From positions 124,001 to 188,000 of the forward strand of contig CAQTYU010000004.1 in the NCBI GenBank assembly GCA_948890655.1: 64,000 nt of DNA. Reading direction: 5' to 3'. The notes under the pieces were generated by a model. That model searched no databases. It was not told the origin of the DNA and saw nothing but the letters and a program-made list of their open reading frames with translations. Positions 25,553 to 35,496 of this stretch are shown piece after piece (position 1 is the stretch's first letter; the number at the start of each line of letters is the position of its first letter). The DNA is from Christensenellaceae bacterium. GTDB lineage: Bacteria > Bacillota > Clostridia > Christensenellales > Borkfalkiaceae. A program made the translations under genes and the position numbers.

Positions 25553-26973
25553 TGGGCGGTTTTTTCGGTGCGGTAAAAAAGAACAGCGCGATATTCGATA
25601 CATTGATCGGTACCGACTATCACAGTCATCTCGGCACTAAGCGCGGAGGTATGGCTGCTTACGACCCTGTAATAGGTCTGCAACGCGAAATTCACAATAT
25701 TGAGAACGCGCCGTTCAGAACTAAGTTTGAGCGCGTTTTAAACGAGATGCAGGGCAACGCCGCTATCGGCTGTATAAGCGATACGGATCCGCAGCCTTTG
25801 CTTACCGTTTCAAAGCTCGGCACTTACGCTATCTGCACGATAGGAGTAATCAATAACGCTGCGGAACTCGTAAAAAAAGTCCTTGCGTCGGGCGGCTATT
25901 TCGACGGTATGACGGGCGGGAAGGTTAACGCAAACGAGCTTATTGCCGCGCTTATCAACAGTAAAGACAGCTACGTCGAGGGTATACGCTATGCGCAGGA
26001 GCAAATTGACGGTACGGCGTCGATACTTCTTTTAACAGATAGAGGCGCCCTTATCGCCGCAAGAGATAAGGTAGGCAGACTGCCAGTTCTTTTAGGCAGG
26101 TGCGATGACGGCTACTGCGTTTCGTTCGAGAGTTTCGCTTACAAAAAGCTAGGCTATGCGGACGCGCGTGAGTTGGGGCCCGCTGAAATAGTTGAAATTT
26201 CAGCAGACGGTATAACGCAGCTGTCCCCCGCAGGTAAAACGATGCACATTTGCGCCTTTCTTTGGTCGTATTACGGCTATCCCACTTCGAGCTACGAGGG
26301 CGTGAACGTGGAGATTATGCGTTGTAGAAACGGTGAAATTTTTGCAAAGAACGACGCAAAAATTCACGATATGAACGAAATAGATTTAGTAGGCGGTGTT
26401 CCCGATTCGGGCACGCCCCACGCTATAGGCTACGCAAACGCTTGCAAAATTCCGTTCGCCCGCCCCTACATAAAATATACCCCCACGTGGTCAAGGAGCT
26501 TTATGCCCGTAAATCAGACGGAGCGCAACAAGGTTGCGAAAATGAAGCTTATTCCCGTTCACGAGCTTATCGCAGATAAAAGATTGCTGTTGGTCGACGA
26601 CTCTATCGTCCGCGGAACCCAGCTTAAAGAAACGGTTGATTTTCTTTATTCGCACGGAGCAAAGGCGGTGCATATGCGTTCTGCATGTCCGCCGATTATG
26701 TATGGTTGCAAGTATCTGAATTTCTCCCGTTCCTCTGGCGATATGGATTTAATCACGCGGCGTACTATGATGGAGCTTGAGGGTGAGGAAGCCGTAAACC
26801 ATATGGAAGAATACAGTAATTCTGAGACTGAGCGCGGCAAGGCTATGCGCAAGGCGATTTGCGATAAATTCCAGTTTGAATCGCTTGAATTTCAATCGTT
26901 GGAAGGGCTTATCGAAGCTATCGGGTTAGAGCCGTGCAAGCTTTGCACTTATTGCTGGACGGGTAAAGAATAA
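25552..26973 (+). CDS. purF: Amidophosphoribosyltransferase-like PurF lacking the N-terminal catalytic cysteine
   Basis: The 473-aa protein has the N-terminal glutamine amidotransferase-like domain and C-terminal phosphoribosyltransferase domain of PurF, which makes phosphoribosylamine from PRPP. The PRPP loop LLLVDDSIVRGTQ (near residue 345) is intact. Cysteines that could match the iron-sulphur ligands of Bacillus PurF are present (HICAFLW, MYGCKYL, CKLCTYC). The mature N terminus should begin with Cys, but here it is MGGFFG, and no upstream start would supply one. Glutamine hydrolysis by the usual mechanism looks impossible. Its place between purC and purM argues for a role in purine synthesis. 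Confidence 0.85.
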   Translation: MGGFFGAVKKNSAIFDTLIGTDYHSHLGTKRGGMAAYDPVIGLQREIHNIENAPFRTKFERVLNEMQGNAAIGCISDTDPQPLLTVSKLGTYAICTIGVINNAAELVKKVLASGGYFDGMTGGKVNANELIAALINSKDSYVEGIRYAQEQIDGTASILLLTDRGALIAARDKVGRLPVLLGRCDDGYCVSFESFAYKKLGYADARELGPAEIVEISADGITQLSPAGKTMHICAFLWSYYGYPTSSYEGVNVEIMRCRNGEIFAKNDAKIHDMNEIDLVGGVPDSGTPHAIGYANACKIPFARPYIKYTPTWSRSFMPVNQTERNKVAKMKLIPVHELIADKRLLLVDDSIVRGTQLKETVDFLYSHGAKAVHMRSACPPIMYGCKYLNFSRSSGDMDLITRRTMMELEGEEAVNHMEEYSNSETERGKAMRKAICDKFQFESLEFQSLEGLIEAIGLEPCKLCTYCWTGKE

Positions 26974-27009
26974 CCGTCACAAATTAAAATCGAACGAAAG
27001 GAGTTTAAA

Positions 27010-28029
27010 ATGGCAATTTCTTATAAAGACAGCGGTGTTGACGTTGAAAGAGGATACGAAGCCGTACGACTTATGAAAGAACACGTTAAATCAACCTATA
27101 CGGACGGCGTTTTGGGCGATTTGGGTTCGTTCGGCGGTTTCTTCCAAATGCCCAAGGGCATGAAGGAACCCGTCCTCGTTGCGGGTACGGACGGCGTAGG
27201 AACAAAATTGAAGTACGCAATCATTTCTGGCAGGCACGACACTATCGGTATAGACGCAGTCGCAATGTGCGTAAACGATATAGTTTGTCAGGGCGCAAAG
27301 CCGTTGTTCTTTTTGGATTACTTTGCGACGGGCAGTTTAAACCCCGAAAAAGTAGCAAACGTCGTGTCGGGAATTGCCGAAGGTTGCCGTCAGTCGGGCG
27401 CGGCTTTGATAGGCGGCGAAACGGCGGAGATGCCCGGCTTCTACCCCGAAGGCGAGTACGATATGGCGGGTTTTGCCGTAGGCGTCGTCGATAAGAAAAA
27501 GATTATAAACGGTAGCAAGATTAAATCGGGCGACGTGCTTATAGGCATAAATTCAAGCGGTATTCATTCCAACGGCTATTCGCTTGTAAGAAAGCTTTGG
27601 GGCGAGGACGTAACTGAGCTTGAAAAGTTCGACGCGGACTTAAACGCCAAGCCTATCGACGTTCTTTTAACACCTACGAAAATTTACGTAAAATCGATTT
27701 TAGAGCTCATTGAAAAAGTAAACGTAAAAGGCATAGCCCATATAACGGGCGGCGGTTTTATCGAAAATATTCCCCGCATCTTCCCCGAAGGCATAGGTTG
27801 CAGGATTGATACAAAGTCCTATGAGGTTCCCGCAATTTTCCGCGTTATGCAGAAAAAATCAAAGCTTTCAATGGAGGAGATGTACAACACTTTCAATATG
27901 GGTATCGGTATGGTGGTTTGCGTTAAAAAAGCTGACGTTGAAACTACTATCGCCCAGCTTGAAAGCACGGGCGAAGAGTGCGTTATTCTCGGAAAAACGG
28001 TTAAAGGCAGCGGGGTAATTCTCAAATGA
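27010..28029 (+). CDS. purM: Phosphoribosylformylglycinamidine cyclo-ligase PurM
   Basis: This 339-aa AIR synthetase closes the imidazole ring using ATP. Motifs are VAGTDGVGTKLKYA (near residue 57), DAVAMCVNDIVCQGAKPLFFLDYFA and GGETAEMPGFY. The ribosome site is AAAGGAG. It overlaps purN by 4 nt (ATGA). Confidence 0.95.
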   Translation: MAISYKDSGVDVERGYEAVRLMKEHVKSTYTDGVLGDLGSFGGFFQMPKGMKEPVLVAGTDGVGTKLKYAIISGRHDTIGIDAVAMCVNDIVCQGAKPLFFLDYFATGSLNPEKVANVVSGIAEGCRQSGAALIGGETAEMPGFYPEGEYDMAGFAVGVVDKKKIINGSKIKSGDVLIGINSSGIHSNGYSLVRKLWGEDVTELEKFDADLNAKPIDVLLTPTKIYVKSILELIEKVNVKGIAHITGGGFIENIPRIFPEGIGCRIDTKSYEVPAIFRVMQKKSKLSMEEMYNTFNMGIGMVVCVKKADVETTIAQLESTGEECVILGKTVKGSGVILK

Positions 28030-28640
28030 AAAAAATAGCAGTTTTCGCTTCGGGCGGCGGCACCGATTTTCAGTCGGTAATAGAAGCCAACAAGAGTGAA
28101 AAATTTTGTGAAATTGCTTTGCTTATTGCCTCTAAGAATGATATAGGCGCAATCGAGAGGGCTAAAAAGCACGGTATTCCATCTCGCGTTTTTGCAAAAA
28201 AAGACTATCCCGACCCTGAAAAACTGTACGAAGAATTGACTTATCTTCTTAATTTAAACAGCGTGGATTATATCGTTTTGGCCGGTTGGCTTAAAATTAT
28301 TCCCGAAAGCTTTATAAGGCATTTCGAGGACAGAATTATAAATATTCATCCGTCGCTGATTCCTGCTTTTTGCGGTGCGGGGTGCTACGGGCTTAAAGTC
28401 CACCAAGCCGTTATCGACTTCGGTTCAAAAATTTCGGGTTGTACCGTTCACTTCGTGAACGAAGTTCCGGACGGCGGCGCAATAATCGCACAGCGAGCGG
28501 TTGAAGTTAAGCCCGACGATACGGCGGAAACTTTGCAACAGCGCATTTTAGTTGAAGAACACAAGCTTCTTCCTTACTGCGTCAAAAAGCTTTGTCAGGG
28601 CAAAATAGTTAAGCGCGGCAGAAAAGTTAAGATTAATTAA
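28026..28640 (+). CDS. purN: Phosphoribosylglycinamide formyltransferase PurN
   Basis: This 204-aa enzyme transfers the formyl group of 10-formyl-THF to GAR. Motifs are FASGGGTDFQSV (residue 7), INIHPSLIPAF (near 102, catalytic Asn and His) and GCTVHFVNEVPDGG (catalytic Asp). It is coupled to purM by ATGA and followed 12 nt later by purH. Confidence 0.94.
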   Translation: MKKIAVFASGGGTDFQSVIEANKSEKFCEIALLIASKNDIGAIERAKKHGIPSRVFAKKDYPDPEKLYEELTYLLNLNSVDYIVLAGWLKIIPESFIRHFEDRIINIHPSLIPAFCGAGCYGLKVHQAVIDFGSKISGCTVHFVNEVPDGGAIIAQRAVEVKPDDTAETLQQRILVEEHKLLPYCVKKLCQGKIVKRGRKVKIN

Positions 28641-28652
28641 CGGAGGATATTT

Positions 28653-30272
28653 ATGGAAATGAAGAAAAGGGCGCTTGTAAGCGTATCCGATAAAGGCGGC
28701 GTCGTAGAGTTCTGCAAAGGGCTTTTAAAGTTCGGTTTTGAAATAATTTCAACGGGCGGAACCGCAAAAACGTTAAAGGCCGCAGGTATTCGGGTTATAG
28801 GAATTTCGGATATAACCGGTTTTCCCGAGTGTCTTGACGGTAGAGTTAAGACCCTTCATCCAAACGTTCACGCAGGGCTTTTGGCTATGCGTTCCAATTC
28901 CGAGCATATGGCGCAGCTTGAAAAGCTGAACATAAACACGATTGATATCGTCTGCGTAAATCTCTATCCTTTCAAGGCAACGCTTGCAAAAGGCGCGGAC
29001 TTTGCCGAGTGTGTCGAAAACATCGATATCGGCGGACCCACTATGATAAGGGCGGCGGCGAAGAACTATCAGGACGTTGCTGTTATTGTCGACCCCAAGG
29101 ATTACGACAAGGTTCTTTCCGAGCTTGAAAACGGCGGAGTAACTATAGAAACGAAGAAGTATCTTCAATATAAAGTTTTTGCGCATACGGCTGTTTACGA
29201 CTGCCTTATTTCCAACTACCTTGCCGCGCAGCTCGGCATAGAATTCCCCGACGAGGTAGCCTTCGCTTATTCAAAGGCGCAGGATATGCGTTACGGCGAA
29301 AATCCACAACAGCAAGCCGTATTCTATAACGAGCAGTTTATCCGCAAGGGCTCGCTTTCAAGTTCAAAGCAGATATGGGGCAAGGAGCTCTCATATAACA
29401 ACGTAAACGATGCTAACGGCGCGTTGGAGCTTTTGAAAGAATTCGGCTCTACGCCCGCGGTCGTTGCCTGCAAACACGCAAATCCATGCGGAGTCGGTAC
29501 GGGTAAAACAATTCACGAAGCTTATCTCCGCGCTTACGAAAGTGACCCCGTTTCTGTGTTCGGCGGAATACTTGCAATAAACGGCAATGTGGACAAGGAC
29601 ACGGCAGCAGAAATAAACAAAATATTTATCGAAATAGTCATGGCACCCGATTACACGTCGGAAGCATTGGAGATTTTAGAGCAAAAGAAAAATATCCGTA
29701 TTCTCAAAATCGAAGATATTTCAGCAAGGCGCGAAGAGACGGCTTACGATATGAAAAAGGTCTATGGCGGGCTTCTTGTTCAGCGGTATGACGAAAGCTT
29801 AATACGCGGTGAGGATACGGGTCTATTCAAGACGAGAGCAAGCGTAGAGGTCAGCGTTCTTCCGGGCGGCAAAGAAAGAACGGTTTACGGGCTCGGCGTA
29901 GTTACCGACCGCGCACCTACCGAGGAAGAGACAGAGGCTATGCTGTTTGCGTGGAAGGTAGTAAAACATACCAAATCCAATGCAATCGTAATCGGCAAGG
30001 TGGGAAGAACAACGGGTATAGGAATGGGACAGACTAACCGCATTTGGGCTGCGCAACAGGCAATCGCTCACGCCGGTAGCGAAGCAAAGGGTTCGGTTAT
30101 GGCTTCGGACGCCTTCTTCCCCTTCCCCGACTGCGTGGAAGAGTGCGTAAAGGCAGGTATCACCGCGATCATTCAACCCGGCGGTTCGATTCAGGACAAG
30201 GCTTCCGTTGAAGCCTGCAACGCTGCAGGCATTGCTATGGTGTTCGTCGGCGACCGTCACTTTAAACACTGA
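28653..30272 (+). CDS. purH: Bifunctional AICAR formyltransferase / IMP cyclohydrolase PurH
   Basis: This 539-aa enzyme carries out the last two steps to IMP. The N-terminal cyclohydrolase domain (about 1-200) has [20 protein letters not shown] and [16 protein letters not shown]. The formyltransferase domain has [22 protein letters not shown] and [11 protein letters not shown]. The ribosome site is CGGAGG. C-terminal residues FVGDRHFKH match the conserved F.RHFRH end. Confidence 0.95.
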   Translation: MEMKKRALVSVSDKGGVVEFCKGLLKFGFEIISTGGTAKTLKAAGIRVIGISDITGFPECLDGRVKTLHPNVHAGLLAMRSNSEHMAQLEKLNINTIDIVCVNLYPFKATLAKGADFAECVENIDIGGPTMIRAAAKNYQDVAVIVDPKDYDKVLSELENGGVTIETKKYLQYKVFAHTAVYDCLISNYLAAQLGIEFPDEVAFAYSKAQDMRYGENPQQQAVFYNEQFIRKGSLSSSKQIWGKELSYNNVNDANGALELLKEFGSTPAVVACKHANPCGVGTGKTIHEAYLRAYESDPVSVFGGILAINGNVDKDTAAEINKIFIEIVMAPDYTSEALEILEQKKNIRILKIEDISARREETAYDMKKVYGGLLVQRYDESLIRGEDTGLFKTRASVEVSVLPGGKERTVYGLGVVTDRAPTEEETEAMLFAWKVVKHTKSNAIVIGKVGRTTGIGMGQTNRIWAAQQAIAHAGSEAKGSVMASDAFFPFPDCVEECVKAGITAIIQPGGSIQDKASVEACNAAGIAMVFVGDRHFKH

Positions 30273-30281
30273 TTTTTTCAA

Positions 30282-30311
30282 TTGCCCCCAATATATGTGC
30301 CAACTAAAAAT
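30282..30311 (+). repeat. Dispersed 30-nt repeat, copy E, before purD
   Basis: TTGCCCCC, then ATATATG and CCAACTAA in the purH-purD gap. It is the most diverged copy at its 3' end, where AACG is replaced by AAAAA. Confidence 0.55.
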
Positions 30312-30325
30312 AAAAAGAGGATTTT

Positions 30326-31606
30326 ATGAACGTACTCGTGATAGGAAACGGTGGCAGAGAACACGCCTTATTACTCGCACTTAAAAAGAGCAAAAAGGTT
30401 GATAAGCTTTACTGTATGAAAGGCAATGCGGGTACCGCGCAGATTGCCGAGAACGTTGATGTCAATTATATGAATATTGACGCTGTCAAGTCCTTTGTGG
30501 CGGAGCATCCTGAAATTGATTACTATGTAGTCGCGCCCGACGACCCTTTGGCTATGGGGCTTGTCGACGAGTTGGAAGCGCTAGGCAAACGCTGTTTCGG
30601 GCCGCGGAAGAACGCCGCAATTATCGAGTCAAGCAAGGCTTTTTCAAAAGAACTTATGAAAAAGTATAATATCCCTACGGCGGAAGCCGAAATTTTCAGC
30701 GATTACGATAAGGCTTTGGAATACGTACGTAAAAAGGGGGCGCCTATCGTTTTAAAGGCCGACGGGCTTGCGCTTGGCAAAGGCGTCTTAGTCTGTGAAG
30801 ATTTAAAGCATGCGGAAGAGGGATTGAAAGAAATTATGCTTGATAAGTCCTTCGGCGCTGCGGGTAACGTCGTAGTTATAGAAGAATGTTTAAAAGGTCT
30901 GAAATATACCCCAGGCGAAGAGGTATCCGTGCTTGCCTTTACCGACGGTAAAACTATAGTTCCTATGATTTCGTCTTGCGACCATAAACGCGCAAACGAT
31001 AGGGATAAGGGCTTGAATACTGGCGGTATGGGCGCGTTTTCACCCTGTCCGTTCTGGACTAATGAGCTTGAAAAGGAAGTTCTTGAAACGATAATGATTC
31101 CTACCGTTAAAGCGATGAATGCGGAGGGGAGAACCTTTAAAGGTTGCCTTTATTTCGGACTTATGCGTACGGATAAAGGGATGAAAGTGGTGGAATACAA
31201 CTCCCGTTTCGGCGACCCCGAAACGCAAGTCGTTCTCCCTATGTTAAAGACCGATTTAATGGAAATTTTCGAGGCGGTTACCGAAGGACGGCTTGCGGAT
31301 TTGGAAATCGAATGGGAAGAGGGCGCATGCGTGTGCGTCGTGCTTGCAAGCGGCGGGTATCCTTTAAGCTATGCTAAGGGCAAGGAAATTACTATCGGTG
31401 ACGTGGCAGACGTGCAGATTGTCCATGCCGGTACTGCAATAAAGGACGGCAAATTGATTACTAACGGCGGTAGAGTTTTAGGTGTAGTCGCAAAGGGTAA
31501 AAACGTTGAAGCCGCCAGAAGAAAAGCGTATAAAGCCGTTGACGATATAAGCTGGGATAATATGTTTTACCGCACCGATATCGGTTTGAAATATCGGCAA
31601 GGTTAA
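30326..31606 (+). CDS. purD: Phosphoribosylamine--glycine ligase PurD
   Basis: This 426-aa ATP-grasp enzyme makes GAR. Motifs are GNGGREHALL (residue 7), ATP-grasp segment LKADGLALGKGVLV, DHKRANDRDKGLNTGGMGAFSP (near residue 215) and EYNSRFGDPETQ. The ribosome site is AGAGGA. It is flanked by repeat copies E and C. Confidence 0.95.
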   Translation: MNVLVIGNGGREHALLLALKKSKKVDKLYCMKGNAGTAQIAENVDVNYMNIDAVKSFVAEHPEIDYYVVAPDDPLAMGLVDELEALGKRCFGPRKNAAIIESSKAFSKELMKKYNIPTAEAEIFSDYDKALEYVRKKGAPIVLKADGLALGKGVLVCEDLKHAEEGLKEIMLDKSFGAAGNVVVIEECLKGLKYTPGEEVSVLAFTDGKTIVPMISSCDHKRANDRDKGLNTGGMGAFSPCPFWTNELEKEVLETIMIPTVKAMNAEGRTFKGCLYFGLMRTDKGMKVVEYNSRFGDPETQVVLPMLKTDLMEIFEAVTEGRLADLEIEWEEGACVCVVLASGGYPLSYAKGKEITIGDVADVQIVHAGTAIKDGKLITNGGRVLGVVAKGKNVEAARRKAYKAVDDISWDNMFYRTDIGLKYRQG

Positions 31607-31611
31607 TACGA

Positions 31612-31641
31612 TAGACCCCTTTATATGCTTGAAATAACGTG
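31612..31641 (+). repeat. Dispersed 30-nt repeat, copy C, before purL
   Basis: TAGACCCC, then TTTATATGCTTG and AAATAACGTG, lying between the purD stop and the purL ribosome site. It closely matches copies A, D and G. Confidence 0.7.
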
Positions 31642-31665
31642 TTTTTTGTTATAAAAAGGTAAAAT

Positions 31666-34600
31666 ATGATATATAGAATTTTCGTTAAAAAGAAGGACGA
31701 TTTGCAGGCAAAAAAAGTTAAGGAAGATATACAAAATCTTCTTAAAATCAACTTAAAAAGCGTTCGCAAGTTTTTGAGGTATGACGTTGAAGGACTATCC
31801 GAAGAGGAGTTTAAAGCGGCTGTTACATGCGTGTTTTCGGAACCCCCCGTCGATAACGTTTTCTATGAAAGCGTAGAGTTCGGCAAAGATGAAAAAGTGT
31901 TTGCCGTAGCTTATCTTACGGGTCAGTACGACCAACGCGCGGATAGCGCGGCACAGTGTGTTCAGCTTTTAACACAAAAGGAACGCCCCCTTATTAAATG
32001 CGCTCAGGTTTATGCCGTTTCGGGAGTTGACGAAAGCGAGCTTGCGATAATAAAAAGGCATCTTATCAACCCCGTTGAAAGCGAGGAGGTTTCTCTTGAT
32101 AAGCCTACGTCTCTCGGGCACGAGGCAATTAACGCGGAGGACGTGAAGGAAGTTGAAAATTTCATTGAATTAACGGGTGCGCAGATAAAAGATTATCACG
32201 CGCAAACAGGGCTTGCTATGTCGGTTGAGGATTTAGCGTTTGTCCGCGACTATTTCAAAAAAGAGAAGAGAAATCCCACCGAAACGGAAATCAGGGTCAT
32301 TGACACCTATTGGTCCGACCATTGCCGTCATACTACGTTTGCAACCGAAATAAAAAATATAAAAATCAACGGCAATAACGTTCACGTTAAAAACGCTCTT
32401 GAACTTTATAATAATCTCTTTGATGAACTTTATAAAGGTAGAACTGACAAATATCCCTGTCTAATGGATATTGCAACTATTGCTGTTAAAAAGCTGAAAA
32501 AAGAGGGCAAGCTTGACAATCTGGACGAATCCGACGAAATCAACGCCTGCTCCATAAAGATTGACGCAACCTTGGACGGTAAGCCCGAGAAGTACACGAT
32601 AATGTTCAAGAACGAAACGCACAACCACCCCACGGAGATTGAACCGTTCGGCGGCGCAGCTACCTGCTTGGGCGGCGCTATCCGCGACCCCCTGTCGGGC
32701 AGAACCTACGTCTTGCAGTCAATGCGTGTAACGGGTTGTGCCGACCCTACCGAGCCTATTGAAAATACTTTGACGGGCAAGCTTCCGCAAAGGGTTATAA
32801 CCCAAACGGCGGCGGCGGGCTTTTCTTCCTACGGCAATCAGATAGGGCTTGCTACTGGGCAGGTAGATGAAGTCTATCATCCGGGTTATAAAGCAAAAAG
32901 GCTTGAAACAGGTTTCGTCGTTGGCGGCGTCAAATCCGATATGATTTACCGCGCAAGACCCGAAAAAGGCGACGTTATTATTCTTTTGGGCGGTGAAACG
33001 GGGCGCGACGGCTGCGGCGGAGCAACGGGCTCTTCAAAGGCGCACGATAAAAAGTCGGTGCAGACTTGCGGCGCGGAGGTGCAGAAGGGCAACGCGCTGA
33101 CCGAAAGAAAAATTCAACGCCTTTTCCTTAACGGAAAAGTTACGGAAATGATTAAAAAATGCAACGATTTCGGTGCGGGCGGCGTTTCGGTTGCAATTGG
33201 CGAGCTTGCCGACGGACTTATAATCGAGCTTGACAAAGTGCCTAAAAAGTACGAAGGGCTTTCGGGTACGGAGCTTGCAATTTCCGAATCTCAGGAGAGG
33301 ATGGCTGTAGTCGTCGAAGCGAAAAATGCGGAGAAATTCATAGAACTTGCCGCAGAGGAAAACCTTACAGCAACCGTGGTGGCAACCGTTACTGACGACA
33401 GGCGGATGAAAATGCTTCATCGCGGCAAGGCAATAGTTGATATTTCGCGTGATTTTCTCGATACCAACGGCGTGAAGCAGGTTATTGACGCGGAGATTAA
33501 CGAAACGGTAACCGATTTCTTCAATGCTCCTAAGCAAACGGCGTTTAAAGATAAGCTTTTAAATACGCTGTCACGGCTTAACGTTTGCTCAAAAAAAGGA
33601 CTTTCCGAGATGTTCGACAGTACTATAGGCGCAAAATCCGTATATATGCCGTTTGGCGGCAAGCACCAACTTACGCCCGTCATCGCTATGGCTGCAAAGC
33701 TTATCGGCGGTGAAACCGACGATTGCACGGTTTCGGCTTACGGATACAGCCCCGAACTTATGTCGTCATCCCCGTTCACGGGAGCAATATATTCAATAGT
33801 CGCGTCGGTTTCAAAATTAGTTGCAAGCGGCGCAAAAGCAGACGACGTCCGCCTATCTTTACAAGAATTCTTTATGCGCCTTAGGGACAATAAGAAGAGG
33901 TGGGGCGTACCGCTTGCGGCTCTATTGGGCGCGTTGTACGCGCAAATAAATTTAGGGCTCGGCGCAATAGGCGGCAAGGACAGTATGAGCGGCACCTTCG
34001 AAGATATCGACGTTCCTCCAACGCTCATATCTTTTGCGCTTGCACCAGCAAAGGCTTCAAAGCTCATAACGAACGTTTTAACCCGTATCGGCGAAAATCT
34101 TTATCTTTTGCCTATACCGAAGGATAAGAATTTTATCCCCGGATTTAAGGGTCTTAAAATTATCTATGACCGCGTTAATTCAAGCATATATGGGGGGAAA
34201 ATGACTTTTGCGACCGTAGTTGAAGCGGGTGGAGCGGCTGCCGCCGTTGCAAAATCCTGCTTTGGTAACGGGCTTGGCTTCAACTTTGAGTGCGGCTACG
34301 AAACTGCATTCAAGGAGGGCTACGGCGATATTATAGTATCCGTTAAGGATGAGGCGGTTCTTGACGGTTTGGACTACGCGTATCTCGGTTCAACCGCAAA
34401 GAAGGACTTCGTTTTCGGCAAAGAGAAAGTCAAGTATTCGGACGCGCTTAAAGCGTATACAGGAAAGCTTGAAAGTGTGTTTCCCACTACCGCCAAGGCT
34501 GATGGAAAAGTTCCGAATTGCGATTATAAGAAGGGCGGCATTTACTGCAACGTTGCTGTAAAAATTGCAAAGCCCCGCGTATTTATTCCGACATTCCCGG

Positions 34601-35367
34601 GGACAAACTGCGAGCTTGACACAGCCCGTGCGTTCAAAGCTGCGGGTGCGGAAACGGAAATTTTAGTTATTAAAAACCGCACTTCCGCAGACATCGAAGA
34701 GAGCGTTCAGGCAATTATAAAGGCAATCGATAGGGCGAATATAATTGCTTTCCCCGGCGGCTTCTCCGGCGGCGACGAGCCTGACGGTTCGGGCAAATTC
34801 ATTGCAACCACATTCAAGAACCCTGCTATTTCGGAAAAAATAATGGAACTTTTGAACAACCGCGATGGGCTTGTCATGGGTATATGCAACGGTTTCCAGG
34901 CGTTAATAAAGCTCGGACTTGTGCCTTACGGTAAGGTGTGCCCGCTTAATTCCGATTCGCCTACTTTGACTTTTAATAATATTGCCCGTCACGTTTCAAC
35001 AATGGCGGAGATCCGCGTTGCGTCTACGTTAAGTCCGTGGCTTTCGGCTTGCAAGGTTGGGGAAGTGTATTCCGTTCCCGTATCGCACGGTGAAGGGAAG
35101 TTGGTCGCCCCCGTAAAAGAACTCGAACTTATGAAAAAGAACGGACAGATAGCTACGCAGTACGTCGACCTGAACGGTAAGCCCACGCTGGTAAGTCCTT
35201 ATAACCCCAACGGCAGCACGTGGGCGATAGAGGGCATAACATCACCTGACGGTAGGGTTTTCGGTAAAATGGGGCACAGTGAAAGAGTAGGAGAAAACCT
35301 TTATAAGAACTTTGACGGTAACTTCGATATGAAAATATTTGAAAGCGGAGTTAAATATTTTAAATAA
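31666..35367 (+). CDS. purL: Phosphoribosylformylglycinamidine synthase, long single-chain PurL
   Basis: This 1233-aa enzyme combines the FGAM synthase and glutaminase domains in one chain, converting FGAR to FGAM. Synthase motifs include DTYWSDHCRHTTFATEI (near residue 212), FKNETHNHPTEIEPFGGAATC and GGKDSMSGT. The C-terminal class I glutaminase has VMGICNGFQ (Cys near 1072), SHGEGK (His near 1140) and GHSER (Glu). No separate purQ or purS is needed. Repeat copy G (34172-34201, inverse orientation) lies inside the coding region and encodes RVNSSIYGGK. Confidence 0.95.
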   Translation: MIYRIFVKKKDDLQAKKVKEDIQNLLKINLKSVRKFLRYDVEGLSEEEFKAAVTCVFSEPPVDNVFYESVEFGKDEKVFAVAYLTGQYDQRADSAAQCVQLLTQKERPLIKCAQVYAVSGVDESELAIIKRHLINPVESEEVSLDKPTSLGHEAINAEDVKEVENFIELTGAQIKDYHAQTGLAMSVEDLAFVRDYFKKEKRNPTETEIRVIDTYWSDHCRHTTFATEIKNIKINGNNVHVKNALELYNNLFDELYKGRTDKYPCLMDIATIAVKKLKKEGKLDNLDESDEINACSIKIDATLDGKPEKYTIMFKNETHNHPTEIEPFGGAATCLGGAIRDPLSGRTYVLQSMRVTGCADPTEPIENTLTGKLPQRVITQTAAAGFSSYGNQIGLATGQVDEVYHPGYKAKRLETGFVVGGVKSDMIYRARPEKGDVIILLGGETGRDGCGGATGSSKAHDKKSVQTCGAEVQKGNALTERKIQRLFLNGKVTEMIKKCNDFGAGGVSVAIGELADGLIIELDKVPKKYEGLSGTELAISESQERMAVVVEAKNAEKFIELAAEENLTATVVATVTDDRRMKMLHRGKAIVDISRDFLDTNGVKQVIDAEINETVTDFFNAPKQTAFKDKLLNTLSRLNVCSKKGLSEMFDSTIGAKSVYMPFGGKHQLTPVIAMAAKLIGGETDDCTVSAYGYSPELMSSSPFTGAIYSIVASVSKLVASGAKADDVRLSLQEFFMRLRDNKKRWGVPLAALLGALYAQINLGLGAIGGKDSMSGTFEDIDVPPTLISFALAPAKASKLITNVLTRIGENLYLLPIPKDKNFIPGFKGLKIIYDRVNSSIYGGKMTFATVVEAGGAAAAVAKSCFGNGLGFNFECGYETAFKEGYGDIIVSVKDEAVLDGLDYAYLGSTAKKDFVFGKEKVKYSDALKAYTGKLESVFPTTAKADGKVPNCDYKKGGIYCNVAVKIAKPRVFIPTFPGTNCELDTARAFKAAGAETEILVIKNRTSADIEESVQAIIKAIDRANIIAFPGGFSGGDEPDGSGKFIATTFKNPAISEKIMELLNNRDGLVMGICNGFQALIKLGLVPYGKVCPLNSDSPTLTFNNIARHVSTMAEIRVASTLSPWLSACKVGEVYSVPVSHGEGKLVAPVKELELMKKNGQIATQYVDLNGKPTLVSPYNPNGSTWAIEGITSPDGRVFGKMGHSERVGENLYKNFDGNFDMKIFESGVKYFK
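34172..34201 (-). repeat. Dispersed 30-nt repeat, copy G, inside purL
   Basis: On the minus strand this reads TTTTCCCCCC, then ATATATGCTTG and AATTAACGC. It shares ATATGCTTGAA and TAACG with copies C and D and lies in frame in purL. Confidence 0.6.
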
Positions 35368-35427
35368 GATTTAAACGTAAAAGCCTTAATTTGCTTTTCG
35401 GCGTTCAAGTCAAAGTTACGCAAATAC

Positions 35428-35456
35428 TTTACAATTTGATTATTTTGTGTTAAAAT
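35428..35456 (+). promoter_or_regulatory. Promoter of nrdR
   Basis: TTTACA (35428-35433), a 17-nt spacer and TAAAAT (35451-35456). A 40-nt leader with AAAGGGA follows. Confidence 0.7.
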
Positions 35457-35466
35457 ATAAATCACG

Positions 35467-35482
35467 ATACTATATGCTGTAC
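35467..35482 (+). promoter_or_regulatory. Possible NrdR box
   Basis: ATACTATATGCTGTAC matches about 11 of 16 positions of the NrdR-box consensus (ACACWATATATWGTGT). It sits between the -10 box and the ribosome site of nrdR, a position suited to autoregulation. Only one box is seen; two are usual. Confidence 0.3.
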
Positions 35483-35496
35483 AAAGGGATTAATTT

